The notes under the pieces were generated by a model, which was not told the origin of the DNA, did no database searches, and saw nothing but the letters and a program-made list of their open reading frames with translations. The translations under genes were made by a program, and so were the position numbers. A stretch of DNA of 64,000 nt from Paeniglutamicibacter kerguelensis (GTDB lineage: Bacteria > Actinomycetota > Actinomycetes > Actinomycetales > Micrococcaceae). This document shows positions 10,487-18,716 of the stretch, piece by piece (the stretch's first letter is position 1; each line of letters starts with the position of its first letter). The stretch spans positions 1,116,001 through 1,180,000 of the forward strand of contig NZ_JAGIOF010000001.1 in the NCBI RefSeq assembly GCF_017876535.1, in the 5' to 3' direction.

Positions 10487-10532
10487 TCCATGTCAGGTGC
10501 CGAGGCGGGACCCTGCACGATAGCCTTGGAGC

Positions 10533-11045
10533 ATGTTGCTGCGTACCGAAACCACCGACGACCGCTCCGCCATTCGCGAATTGACAGTTCTGGCGTTTGC
10601 CGACCCCGAGGGCCACACGGAACCCGGCGAGGCAGCGTTGCTGGATGACCTCTTTGGGTGCGAGGAATACCTTGAGGGTTTTTCGGTGGTCGCCGAGGTC
10701 GACGGAAGCATCGTCGGCCATGTGATTGCCACCCGTGGTTGGGTTGACGGTGACATCCCGCTGCTGGGTCTTGGCCCGGTCTCGGTGGCCCCCGAACACC
10801 AGGGCCGTGGCATCGGAGGGGCGCTGCTCAACGAGATCCGCGACCGGGCGACGGCCGCGGGGGAGCGCGCCATCGTCTTGCTGGGCCACACCGGCTACTA
10901 CCCGCGCTTCGGATACGTCCCGGCCATCCCCGCCGGCCTCTTGCCCTCGGACATGTCGTGGGGAGACCGCTTCATGGCGCTGGCGCTGGACGGCCACACG
11001 CTGCCGACCGGCAAATTCAGGTACGCCGCTCCGTTTGGCGTCTGA
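10533..11045 (+). CDS. GNAT family N-acetyltransferase
   Basis: 170 residues. The acetyl-CoA-binding motif A is clear: LGPVSVAPEHQGRGIGGALLNE (Q/RxxGxG/A pattern), followed by VLLGHTGYYPRFGYVPA. This block is typical of the YhbS-like putative acetyltransferases. Substrate unknown. The ribosome site TTGGAGC lies close to the ATG. The gene is monocistronic, ending in a shared hairpin with the MarR operon. Confidence 0.88.
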   Translation: MLLRTETTDDRSAIRELTVLAFADPEGHTEPGEAALLDDLFGCEEYLEGFSVVAEVDGSIVGHVIATRGWVDGDIPLLGLGPVSVAPEHQGRGIGGALLNEIRDRATAAGERAIVLLGHTGYYPRFGYVPAIPAGLLPSDMSWGDRFMALALDGHTLPTGKFRYAAPFGV

Positions 11046-11116
11046 GGCATTGCAGCCGGCCAAGCTTCCCGGTCCCCCTGGCATGCAAGGGAGCCGCCGA
11101 ATCACGAACACGAACA

Positions 11117-11155
11117 GCGGATGCCGGGGAAGATGACGCTTCGCCCGGCATCCGC
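11117..11155. terminator. Bidirectional hairpin between GNAT and MarR genes
   Basis: GCGGATGCCGGG pairs perfectly with CCCGGCATCCGC across 15 bases, between the convergent stops at 11045 and 11187. Confidence 0.7.
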
Positions 11156-11186
11156 GGTTCCTTGTCGTCGGGAAACCCGTGCCCGT

Positions 11187-11639
11187 CTAGTCCGATTCGA
11201 CGTGGTCGCGCAGCTTGGTGGTCAGCCGCTCCAGGGCGGCGAACTCCTCGGCCGTGAGCGCATCGCCGATCAGCGCGTGGATGCCCTTGACGTGTTCGCG
11301 GCCGATCTCCCGCTGCAGCTTGGCGCCGGCATCGGTCAGCGTGAACAGCACCGCCCGCTGGTCGGTGGGATCCGGCTGCCGGGCGACCAGGCCCTTGGCC
11401 TCCAACCGGTCGGCCATGCGGCTGAGGCTCGGCTGGGAAATGAGCAGGTGCTGGTTCAGGTCCGAGAGGCGGCTGGACCCCGAGGGGCAGCGGGACAGGT
11501 TGAAGAGCACGTCGTACTCCCTGGTGCTCAGCTGCTTGAACTCCGGAAGCTTCTGCAGCTTGCGCATCACCGAAACCTGCGCCCGGAAGAGCGATTCCCA
11601 GGCCGCGTTCGAATCGCGCAGCGAGGCCGGGTTAGACAT
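11187..11639 (-). CDS. MarR-family transcriptional regulator
   Basis: 150 residues with the winged helix of MarR: the recognition region LLISQPSLSRMADRLEAKGLV followed by the wing motif RQPDPTDQRAVLFTLTDAG. The ATG at 11639 overlaps the stop of the upstream oxidoreductase gene (shared ATGTCTAA), so the two are translationally coupled. It probably represses its own operon and perhaps the divergent MFS exporter, responding to a small molecule; a palindrome between these transcripts is a candidate binding site. Confidence 0.9.
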   Translation of the reverse strand: MSNPASLRDSNAAWESLFRAQVSVMRKLQKLPEFKQLSTREYDVLFNLSRCPSGSSRLSDLNQHLLISQPSLSRMADRLEAKGLVARQPDPTDQRAVLFTLTDAGAKLQREIGREHVKGIHALIGDALTAEEFAALERLTTKLRDHVESD

Positions 11640-12735
11640 TGGCGCTCCCGTCGGCCAGCTTGGCGTCCCGTGCGGCAACGCGGTTGGAGTGGGTGGGTGC
11701 CTCCGGGTGGTCGGCGGGCTTGCGCGCGTCGAGTTCCTTGCGCAGCTCCGGCAGCACGTATTCGCCGAACAGGTCCAGCTGCTCCAGCACGGTCTTGACC
11801 GGCAGGCCCGCGTGGTCGACCAAGAAGAGCTGGCGGTGGTAGTTGCCGAACGCCTCCTGGAAGGTCAGGGTCTTTTCGATCATTTCCTGCGGCGAGCCGA
11901 CGGTCAGCGGGGTCTGCTCCATGAAGTCCTCCATGGAGGGGCCGTGGCCGTAGACCGGCGCGTTGTTGAAGTACGGGCGGAACTCGTTCTTGGCGTCCTG
12001 GGAGTTCTTGCGGATGAAGAACTGGCCGCCGAGGCCGACGATCGCTTGGTCCGCGCGGCCGTGGCCGTAGTGCTCGTAGCGTTCGCGGTAGAGGCTGATC
12101 AGCTGCTGGTAGTGCTCCTTGGGCCAGAAGATGTTGTTGGCGAAGAAGCCGTCGCCGTAGTACGCGGCGATTTCGGCGACCTGCGGGGTGCGGATCGAGC
12201 CGTGCCAGACGAACGGGGCCACGCCGTCCAGCGGGCGCGGGGTGGAGGTGAAGTTCTGCAGCGGGGTGCGGTACTTGCCCTCCCAGTTCACAACGTCCTC
12301 ATCCCAGAGGCGGCGCAGCAGGTTGTAGTTTTCCACCGTGAGGTTCACCGAGTCCTGCATGTTCTTGCCGAACCACGGGTAGACGGGGGCGGTGTTGCCG
12401 CGGCCCAGCACCAGGTCGACGCGGCCGCCAGCGAGGTTCTGCAGCATCGCGAAGTCCTCGGCGATCTTCACCGGGTCGTTGGTGGTGATCAGCGTGGTGG
12501 CGGTGGAGAGGATCAGCTTTTCCGTCTGCGCCGCGATGTAGGCCAGGGTCGTGGTGGGAGAGGACGAGAAGAACGGGCGGTTGTGGTGCTCGCCGATGGC
12601 GAAGACGTCCATGCCGACCTCTTCGGTCTTCTTGGCGATGGCAACGATGTCGTCGATGCGCTGCTTCTCGGTCGGTGTGTTGCCGCTGACCGGGTTTCGG
12701 GTGATGTCGCTGACGCTGAAAATGCCGAACTGCAT
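11632..12735 (-). CDS. LLM class flavin-dependent oxidoreductase
   Basis: 367 residues of the bacterial luciferase-like fold: MQFGIFSVSDIT at the start, IGEHHNRPFFSSSPTTTLA, then LAGGRVDLVLGRGN and FVWHGSIRTPQVAEIAA. These are hallmarks of F420/FMN-dependent monooxygenase-like enzymes; substrate and cofactor are not determinable. An excellent AGGAGG site precedes the ATG at 12735. It is the first gene of an operon with the MarR regulator and is divergent from an MFS exporter, a typical xenobiotic-response layout. The frame stays open far upstream only because it runs antisense to the MFS gene. Confidence 0.92.
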   Translation of the reverse strand: MQFGIFSVSDITRNPVSGNTPTEKQRIDDIVAIAKKTEEVGMDVFAIGEHHNRPFFSSSPTTTLAYIAAQTEKLILSTATTLITTNDPVKIAEDFAMLQNLAGGRVDLVLGRGNTAPVYPWFGKNMQDSVNLTVENYNLLRRLWDEDVVNWEGKYRTPLQNFTSTPRPLDGVAPFVWHGSIRTPQVAEIAAYYGDGFFANNIFWPKEHYQQLISLYRERYEHYGHGRADQAIVGLGGQFFIRKNSQDAKNEFRPYFNNAPVYGHGPSMEDFMEQTPLTVGSPQEMIEKTLTFQEAFGNYHRQLFLVDHAGLPVKTVLEQLDLFGEYVLPELRKELDARKPADHPEAPTHSNRVAARDAKLADGSANV

Positions 12736-12780
12736 TTTTTGCCTCCTAGGCGGTGATGTGGCTGTGTCCCATTGTGCCAG

Positions 12781-12803
12781 ATTTGTATGCGTTTGCATGT
12801 AAT
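12781..12803. promoter_or_regulatory. Candidate MarR operator in the divergent promoter region
   Basis: The AT-rich run ATTTGTATGCGTTTGCATG holds ATGC and GCAT half-sites separated by GTTT, with further partial symmetry outward. It lies 46 bases upstream of the oxidoreductase start and about 83 upstream of the MFS start, inside otherwise GC-rich DNA. Assignment to the MarR protein is inferred from position. Confidence 0.4.
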
Positions 12804-12885
12804 AGCGATGGGGGCGGTGAAATAATTCCCGTTGACCCATGTGGGGAGCGTCACGCCGGCATCGGGTTCGCGATAGAGTCCCGCT

Positions 12886-14397
12886 ATGGACCATTCGCCT
12901 ATGCCGCCCGCCCGCCCCGCGGACATCTCCGCCCATGCCCCGGTGCGCTGGGGCGCCGTCGCCTCCATCGTGGGGTTCCTGGCCCTGGTGGAGATTACCA
13001 GCGGCATCCTGCAGGGCTACTACACGCCGCTGATGACCGACATCGCAAGACACCTTGGCATCCACGACGCCGACGTGAACTGGTTCGAGGCCGCCCAGCT
13101 GATGGTCTCCGCGCTGGCCGTCCCGCTGCTGGCATCGCTCGGTGACATCTTCGGGCACAAGCGCATGCTGCTGGTCTCCGCGATCGTCACTGCCGCCGCA
13201 TCCTGGGCCGTGGTCTTCGCCGGAAGTTTCACGACCTTCCTGATCGCGTGGGCGTTCCAGGGTTTCTACGCGGTGTGGCTGCCGCTGGAAATCGCTATCG
13301 TCTTCTCCCGCGCGCGCAAACTCGGTGCGCCGGGTCCCATCACGCGCCGCACGGCAGGTTTGCTGGTGGGCGCGTTGCAATTCGGGGTCATCGCCGGCGC
13401 GCTGGCCGGCGGCGCGCTGATCGGCCTCTTCGGCGGGAACCTTGCGTTGACCATGGTGGTTCCGGCGGTGGCCACGACGCTGTGCGTCTTTGCCGTGGGG
13501 TTCGGCGTGCCCGATGACGGGGCGCGCAACGGCGCGAAAATCGACGGCGGCGGGTTCGGCTATCTGGCCGTCGGCCTGCTGCTGCTGACCAGCGGGCTGA
13601 GTTTCCTGCGCATCAACGGTCCCGCCAGCCCGCTGGTCTGGGGCTGCCTGGCGCTTGGGTTGGCCGTGCTCTACGTGTTTTACCGGCATGAAAACAAGCA
13701 GGCTGACCCGCTGATCGACTTCAAGGTGCTTTTTGCCCGCTCCATGTGGCCGCTGCAGCTCACCGCGGGGCTGTTCGGCGTCTCGGTGCTAGGCGCGCAG
13801 ATCCCGATGAGCACCTTTGCCCGCACCGACCCCGCAGTCAACGGCTACGGGCTGGGCATGAGCGCCTCGGGGGTCTCGATCATCATCGGTGCGTACGTGC
13901 TCTCGCTGCTCATCGGGGCGCTGCTCTTTCCGCCGGCCGCGCGGCTGCTAGGCACCCGGGCGACCTTGGTCGCCGCGAGCACGCTGATCGGCATCGGATA
14001 CCTGATGTTCCTGCCGCTGCACGGCTCGTTGGCCCAGGTGCTCACCAACATGGTGGTTGCCGGGCTCGGTTCCGGCGCGCTGGTGGCGGCCCTTCCGGCG
14101 GCCGCCGCCGCCGCCGCGCCGTTCCACCGGACGGGCATGGCCACAGGGCTGACCAATGCCGTGAAGACGATTGGCGGGTCTTTCGCCTCGGCGATCTTCG
14201 GCTTGGCGCTGATCGGGCAGGCTGCAGGGGTGGTGGGCGAGGGCGGTGCCGAGAGCTTTGCGGCCCCGCTGGCCGGGTACATGATCGTGTGGGGGATCTG
14301 CGGCGGAACGGCGATCGTGTGCGCGCTGGCGTTGTTGGCAGTGCCGCGCGGTGCGCTTGAGGATACGCCCCTGCATGTGGATGGAACCGGCTCCTAG
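12886..14397 (+). CDS. MFS transporter, DHA2-like drug exporter
   Basis: 503 residues with about 14 hydrophobic helices. The N-terminal region shows MTDIARHLGIHDADVNWFE followed by LASLGDIFGHKRMLLVSAI, the MFS motif A between helices 2 and 3. The length and helix number match the 14-TM DHA2 family of proton-driven exporters. It is divergent from the oxidoreductase-MarR operon, so the cluster may both modify and export a toxic compound. Substrate unknown. Confidence 0.88.
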   Translation: MDHSPMPPARPADISAHAPVRWGAVASIVGFLALVEITSGILQGYYTPLMTDIARHLGIHDADVNWFEAAQLMVSALAVPLLASLGDIFGHKRMLLVSAIVTAAASWAVVFAGSFTTFLIAWAFQGFYAVWLPLEIAIVFSRARKLGAPGPITRRTAGLLVGALQFGVIAGALAGGALIGLFGGNLALTMVVPAVATTLCVFAVGFGVPDDGARNGAKIDGGGFGYLAVGLLLLTSGLSFLRINGPASPLVWGCLALGLAVLYVFYRHENKQADPLIDFKVLFARSMWPLQLTAGLFGVSVLGAQIPMSTFARTDPAVNGYGLGMSASGVSIIIGAYVLSLLIGALLFPPAARLLGTRATLVAASTLIGIGYLMFLPLHGSLAQVLTNMVVAGLGSGALVAALPAAAAAAAPFHRTGMATGLTNAVKTIGGSFASAIFGLALIGQAAGVVGEGGAESFAAPLAGYMIVWGICGGTAIVCALALLAVPRGALEDTPLHVDGTGS

Positions 14398-14481
14398 TAT
14401 TCCGACAGGGATTCACGTTGGGCACGCGGGGCACGTGGAGCACGTGGGGCAGGCCTGACCGTTGGCCGGATGGTCCGGCAG

Positions 14482-16169
14482 TCAGAACAGAGTGGGGCGC
14501 GGGCCCTGCCAGTAGGTGTTTCTACGAGGGATCTGTTCCGGGTCGAGGTAACTAGGCAGGATCAGGTGCGGCAGCCCGTCGTGGACGACAACGGAGAGTT
14601 CTCCGTTGTCGATCATGTGGTGGTGCGCGGTCCACTCGGGAATCTGCCAGTCCACGCTGGTTCCGCCGCCGTCTTTCCAGGGTTTGATGTGGTGGAACTC
14701 GCAGTGTTCGGGCGGCACGGTGCAACCGGGGTAGAGGCAGCCGCCGTCGCGCGCAAGGACCGCCCGCTTCATGTAGTCGGGGGCAAGGCGTATTTCACGG
14801 CCCACGTCGAGTATCTCGCTTTGCCCGCCGAGCACGATGGGGATCACACCCTCGGTGCACAGCCGCCTGCGGAGATCTCCGACCGGAATTTCCAAGCCGT
14901 GGACGCTCCATCCCGCGCCCTTGGCCAGGCCCAGCAGCGTTTCCAGATAGACGTAAACGACGATCTGCGCTGTCGGGAGACCGGTGGGCGCCTTTGTCGG
15001 CGGTGAATTCGGCGCCCGCATCAAGTTGAGCAAGGTTTGCAGGTGGCGTTGCGGCGGGGTGAGGCCGTCGGCATTCGAAAAGTCGCCGGGGCTGAGTGAA
15101 TTCGTGCCGGAGAACGGGGGAGCTTCGAAGGTCTCCGCGGTGGCCGGCCGGGTGAACCAGTTGGCCCGTCGCTTGGGGGAGTGTGCGCCGGCGTCGTGTC
15201 GGGATTCGCGGTGACGGGGGAATCTTGGGACGCCGGTGATCCCGGGCGGGTCGCGGCATCGGCCAATGCCTGCCGGTTGCCGGCGTTGGTCCGCGGATTG
15301 TCCGACCTGGCGAAGTGCGACAGGAAAACCTCGGCATCGAGATTGAGCATGCACGCGCTCAGGTAGGTGAAGTGGCGGGTGCGCTTGGTAATGAAGATAC
15401 CGGTCTTCGCGCGGACTTCCCCGGGGGTCGGCGTCTCGGGGGTGTCTTCGAGCTCGTCGCCGATCTGGTCGAACAACCGGTGGGTGTTCCGCGGGATGTC
15501 CTCGGCGACGGTCCTTGCGATGCTTTCTTCGATGTCCCGGGCGAGCGTGGCGCTCTCCGGCCGGGCCTGGATGCTTGGGCGGAGCCTGTCCAGCCTGCGG
15601 GCTGCTGCGGCGGTGGGCCGCACGCGGGCCTTGCCGTGGCGGATTTGGTCGGCGAGTTCCGGATACCGGGGGCCCTGTTGGATGCCGTGCTCGTCCATGT
15701 GGGGCAGCAATGCGTCGGCCGCCTGCAACCTGTCGCGGGCCTCGAAATGGCCGATGTCCAGGGTGCCCTTCAAACATTCGACGGGGTCCTTGAACTCGGG
15801 CCGGCCCGGGGGCACTGTGGCCGGGTCCGGGGGTAGCGCTGTCTCGCCGTTGATGTAGCCGGCCGGATCATCGGCAATGCCGCGCAGCAGGGTGAAGGTT
15901 TCGGCGGGAAGCTCGTGGACCAGGTTCTGCCGGGCGACCTGCGCGACCCGGATTTGGGCGAATTCGAGGAATCCGTGTGCCCGTTCGACGACCATGGCCA
16001 GAAGGACTGCCCGGGTGGGCGAATCGGCGTGCGCCACCACGTGTTCGAAAAGGTCGCGCGTGAGCCGGGTTGATTCCAGCAGTGCGCCCAACTCATCCTC
16101 CGAGGTGGGTTGGTACCCCGGATCGTCACGACGCCCCGTAAGGGTGATGATGAATCTGCCGGCCTCCAT
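14482..16169 (-). pseudogene. DUF222-HNH endonuclease gene with a single-base frameshift
   Basis: The N-terminal DUF222 part runs from the ATG at 16169 (MEAGRFIITLTGR) through LTRDLFEHVVAHADSPTRA and IFITKRTRHFTYLSACMLN. The C-terminal HNH part continues in another frame to 14482, with DGGCLYPGCTVPPEHCEF and HHIKPWKDGG (Cys zinc ligands and catalytic HH). The frames cross at a run of five G on the given strand (15175-15179); the reading must slip back by one base, so one base appears to be missing. The two halves together have the normal length of this common actinobacterial family. It may be a true disruption, a programmed -1 slip or an error in a homopolymer. Confidence 0.8.
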
Positions 16170-16240
16170 GCACCCCAGCGTGGGGGACGGACTGCCCCGC
16201 CGCGTGTGGCCGCTGCGGGAATGTGGACAACCGGGCGGGA

Positions 16241-16693
16241 TCAGCCGTGTTTCATGTGCTTCCACCAGGTCATGGGTTCGGCCACGTGGAAGCGGCGGCC
16301 GGTGACGCTGGTGGGGACGATGCGCACGAACTGGTCCTTCGGGCCGGGTTCCCACGGGAAGAGCATGAGCGAGAAGGAATCGATGAGCTCCTCGATGCCC
16401 TGGAACAGCTCCGCGGTTCCCTCGATCATGACCGACCAGGCGATGCCGGATTCCTGGTCGACGCCGTCGGCCTCGAACGCGACGTTTGGCTGCCGGCGCA
16501 GGATGTCGAGCTTGTTTCCGGGGCCGGTGCGGAACACGACCGTGCCGTGGTCGACCGTGAAATTGATCGGGAAGATCCTGGGCTGGTCGCCGTGGCTGAC
16601 GGCCACGTGCCCGAGCGAGACGCCCCGCAGCTGTTCCCAGCACTGGTGGGCTTCGAGGACCTCGGTTTCCGGGTGGCGCTGTTGTTTTTCCAT
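16241..16693 (-). CDS. Pyridoxamine 5'-phosphate oxidase-like flavoprotein
   Basis: 150 residues of the split-barrel FMN-binding fold. Typical segments are LRGVSLGHVAVSHGDQPRIF, PINFTVDHGTVVFRTGPGNK, and a C-terminal VRIVPTSVTGRRFHV. Such small actinobacterial proteins bind FMN, F420 or haem and reduce varied substrates; true PNPOx activity is unlikely. The ATG at 16693 follows GGCATGG without a strong ribosome site. Confidence 0.85.
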   Translation of the reverse strand: MEKQQRHPETEVLEAHQCWEQLRGVSLGHVAVSHGDQPRIFPINFTVDHGTVVFRTGPGNKLDILRRQPNVAFEADGVDQESGIAWSVMIEGTAELFQGIEELIDSFSLMLFPWEPGPKDQFVRIVPTSVTGRRFHVAEPMTWWKHMKHG

Positions 16694-16905
16694 GCCACGA
16701 GCGTACGTCGGGGCGTGGGCCGTGGCCAGAGTCAGGGGTGGCCCCCGCGGCCCGCCCGGGGATTAATCAGGGCAGTCTCCGGGCGGACCCCGAAGTACTT
16801 GGAGGGCGGATGGACCTAGCGTGGAAAGGGACGGAAACACACGGGAAAGGCGCCGATCCGGGAGGGTTCCGGATGGTGCGGGAACATGCAGAAGGAGGAG
16901 GAAAC

Positions 16906-17826
16906 ATGATCACGTTGGAGAACCTGGGCAAAAGCTACGGGCCGACGCGCGCCGTCGACGGGCTGAACGTCACGGTGGCGCCGGGGAAGGTGACGGGGTT
17001 CCTGGGTCCGAACGGAGCTGGGAAGACCACCACCATGCGGATGTTGCTGGGCCTGGATGCGCCCAGCATCGGGCGGGCAACCATCAACGGGCTGGGTTAC
17101 GCGCAACTTCCGGCACCGCTGCGCACCGTGGGCGCCCTCTTGGAGCCGCGCACCGGGCACCGCGGACAGCGCGCGGATTCGCACCTTGTCGGCCTCGCGC
17201 GCAGCAACAGGATCCCGGTGTCCCGGGTGGGGCAGGTGCTGGAGGAGGTCGGACTGGCCTCCGCCGGGCACCGGCGCATCGGCACGTATTCGCTGGGCAT
17301 GCGCCAGCGGCTGGGCATCGCAGCGGCGCTGCTGGGGGAACCCGAGGTGCTGGTGTTCGACGAGCCGGTCAACGGGCTGGACGCCGACGGCGTCGCCTGG
17401 ATCCGCGGGCTCATGCGCACCAAGGCTGCGGCCGGGGCGACGGTCTTCGTCTCCAGCCACCTGATGAGCGAGATGCAGTCCACCGCCGACCACCTGGTGG
17501 TCATCGGGCGCGGGAAGCTGCTGGCCGACGAATCGATGGAGGCCGTGCTGGCCGCGAGCGCGCGAAACCTGGTGCTGGTCGGTTCCCCCCAGGCCGCCGA
17601 ACTCGCCGCGGGGCTGGAACGCGCGGGGTACGCGGTGATGCTGGCCGGACCCGAATCGCTGCGCGTCACCGGGGCGAGCCCGGAAGAGATCGGCGGCATT
17701 GCACACGCGATGGGCGTGCGCGTGAACGAACTGGGCCTGCAGCGGGCATCGCTCGAGCAGGCCTACACGGAGCTTACGGCGCAGAGCCTTGACTACATGC
17801 CAACACGGATCGGGGAGGAATCATGA
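16906..17826 (+). CDS. ABC transporter ATP-binding protein (export type)
   Basis: 306 residues. Walker A GPNGAGKTT, signature YSLGMRQRLGIAAALLG, Walker B VLVFDEPVNGLD and the switch His in VFVSSHLMSEM are all intact. The C-terminal domain resembles bacitracin/lantibiotic-immunity type ATPases (BcrA/CcmA-like). It is the first gene of a pair; the downstream permease starts inside its stop codon (ATGA). A strong GAAGGAGGAGG site precedes the ATG at 16906, so this start is preferred over longer frames. The pair probably exports a peptide, an antibiotic or a lipid-like substrate. Confidence 0.92.
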   Translation: MITLENLGKSYGPTRAVDGLNVTVAPGKVTGFLGPNGAGKTTTMRMLLGLDAPSIGRATINGLGYAQLPAPLRTVGALLEPRTGHRGQRADSHLVGLARSNRIPVSRVGQVLEEVGLASAGHRRIGTYSLGMRQRLGIAAALLGEPEVLVFDEPVNGLDADGVAWIRGLMRTKAAAGATVFVSSHLMSEMQSTADHLVVIGRGKLLADESMEAVLAASARNLVLVGSPQAAELAAGLERAGYAVMLAGPESLRVTGASPEEIGGIAHAMGVRVNELGLQRASLEQAYTELTAQSLDYMPTRIGEES

Positions 17827-18617
17827 GCGGGACGACGATGGTGCGTGGGGCCGTCGCCGGGCCAAAACCCGGGTTCGGGGCGGCCGTTTCATTCGAGGCC
17901 ACCAAGCTGTGGGCCGTGCGCTCCACGCGGGTGGCATTGGCTGCGGCGTTCATCGTGCACCTGGCCCTGACCTGGCTGCTGGCCTTCTCTGCGAAGGCCA
18001 GCGGGGACAACGGCTACGAGTCTGAAATGCCGGCGCCGTTCATGTCGCTGGCATCCCTGCAGCTGACGCAGTTGTTCATCGCGGCGATCGCGGCGCTGGC
18101 CATCACCTCCGAATACGCCAACGGGACGATCATTTCCTCCCTGCAGGCGGTCCCGGTGCGCCGCCGACTGCTGGGGGCCAAGGCCGCGGTGCTCGGCATG
18201 TTCGGGTTTGGCTCCGGCCTGGCGATGGTGGGTGTCGGGACGCTGGTCGCGGCACCCGCCGCGGCCGACTACGGGAGGTTCACGGCCGCGGACTTGTTCA
18301 CGGCGTTGGCCGGCGGTGCGGTGTACCTGGGTCTGCTCTCGCTGGTGACGCTGGGCATCGGGGCGCTGCTGCGCAGCACCGCCGGGGCCATCACCAGTGC
18401 GTTCGTCCTGATTTTCGGGCTGCCGCAGATCCTTCCGCTGTTCAATGTGGAATGGGTCCGGAATGCGGCTGCGTATCTGCCGACGACCGCCGGGCAGGTC
18501 CTCGGCACAGGGCTGGTTGAACCCTACGGTGCCGGAACGGCACTGGTGGTGCTGGTCGCCTGGGCGGGTGTCCTGCTGGGCGCCGGGCTGTGGGTGTTCA
18601 AGCGCCGGGACGCCTGA
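17823..18617 (+). CDS. ABC transporter permease
   Basis: 264 residues with six predicted helices, typical of ABC-2/BcrB-like export permeases: FEATKLWAVRSTRVALAAAF at the N-terminus, then TSEYANGTIISSLQAVPVRR, the conserved segment of this family. It starts four bases inside the ATPase gene, so the two are translationally coupled and should form one transporter. Confidence 0.9.
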   Translation: MSGTTMVRGAVAGPKPGFGAAVSFEATKLWAVRSTRVALAAAFIVHLALTWLLAFSAKASGDNGYESEMPAPFMSLASLQLTQLFIAAIAALAITSEYANGTIISSLQAVPVRRRLLGAKAAVLGMFGFGSGLAMVGVGTLVAAPAAADYGRFTAADLFTALAGGAVYLGLLSLVTLGIGALLRSTAGAITSAFVLIFGLPQILPLFNVEWVRNAAAYLPTTAGQVLGTGLVEPYGAGTALVVLVAWAGVLLGAGLWVFKRRDA

Positions 18618-18659
18618 GCCTTCACGACGCGGGGACCCGGAGGCAGAGTTCCTGAAGCC

Positions 18660-18701
18660 GGCAATGGCCAGCGGATCCGGATGGATCCGCCGGCCATTGC
18701 C
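18660..18701. terminator. Strong bidirectional terminator
   Basis: GGCAATGGCC-A-GCGGATCC pairs with GGATCCGC-C-GGCCATTGCC around a four-base loop: an 18-base-pair stem with one internal mismatch, between the convergent permease and RND genes. Confidence 0.8.
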
Positions 18702-18716
18702 GTGGTGCCCGGCGGG

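Noticed and set aside
12736..13689. A 685-residue reverse frame that fuses the oxidoreductase to a long N-terminal part
   Set aside because: The extra part lies antisense to the MFS gene and is Arg/Gln/His-rich; a perfect AGGAGG site and the conserved MQFGIF start place the true start at 12735.
14398..14481. Short tandem GGGCACG-like units
   Set aside because: Only three to four imperfect units; not enough to call a repeat array.
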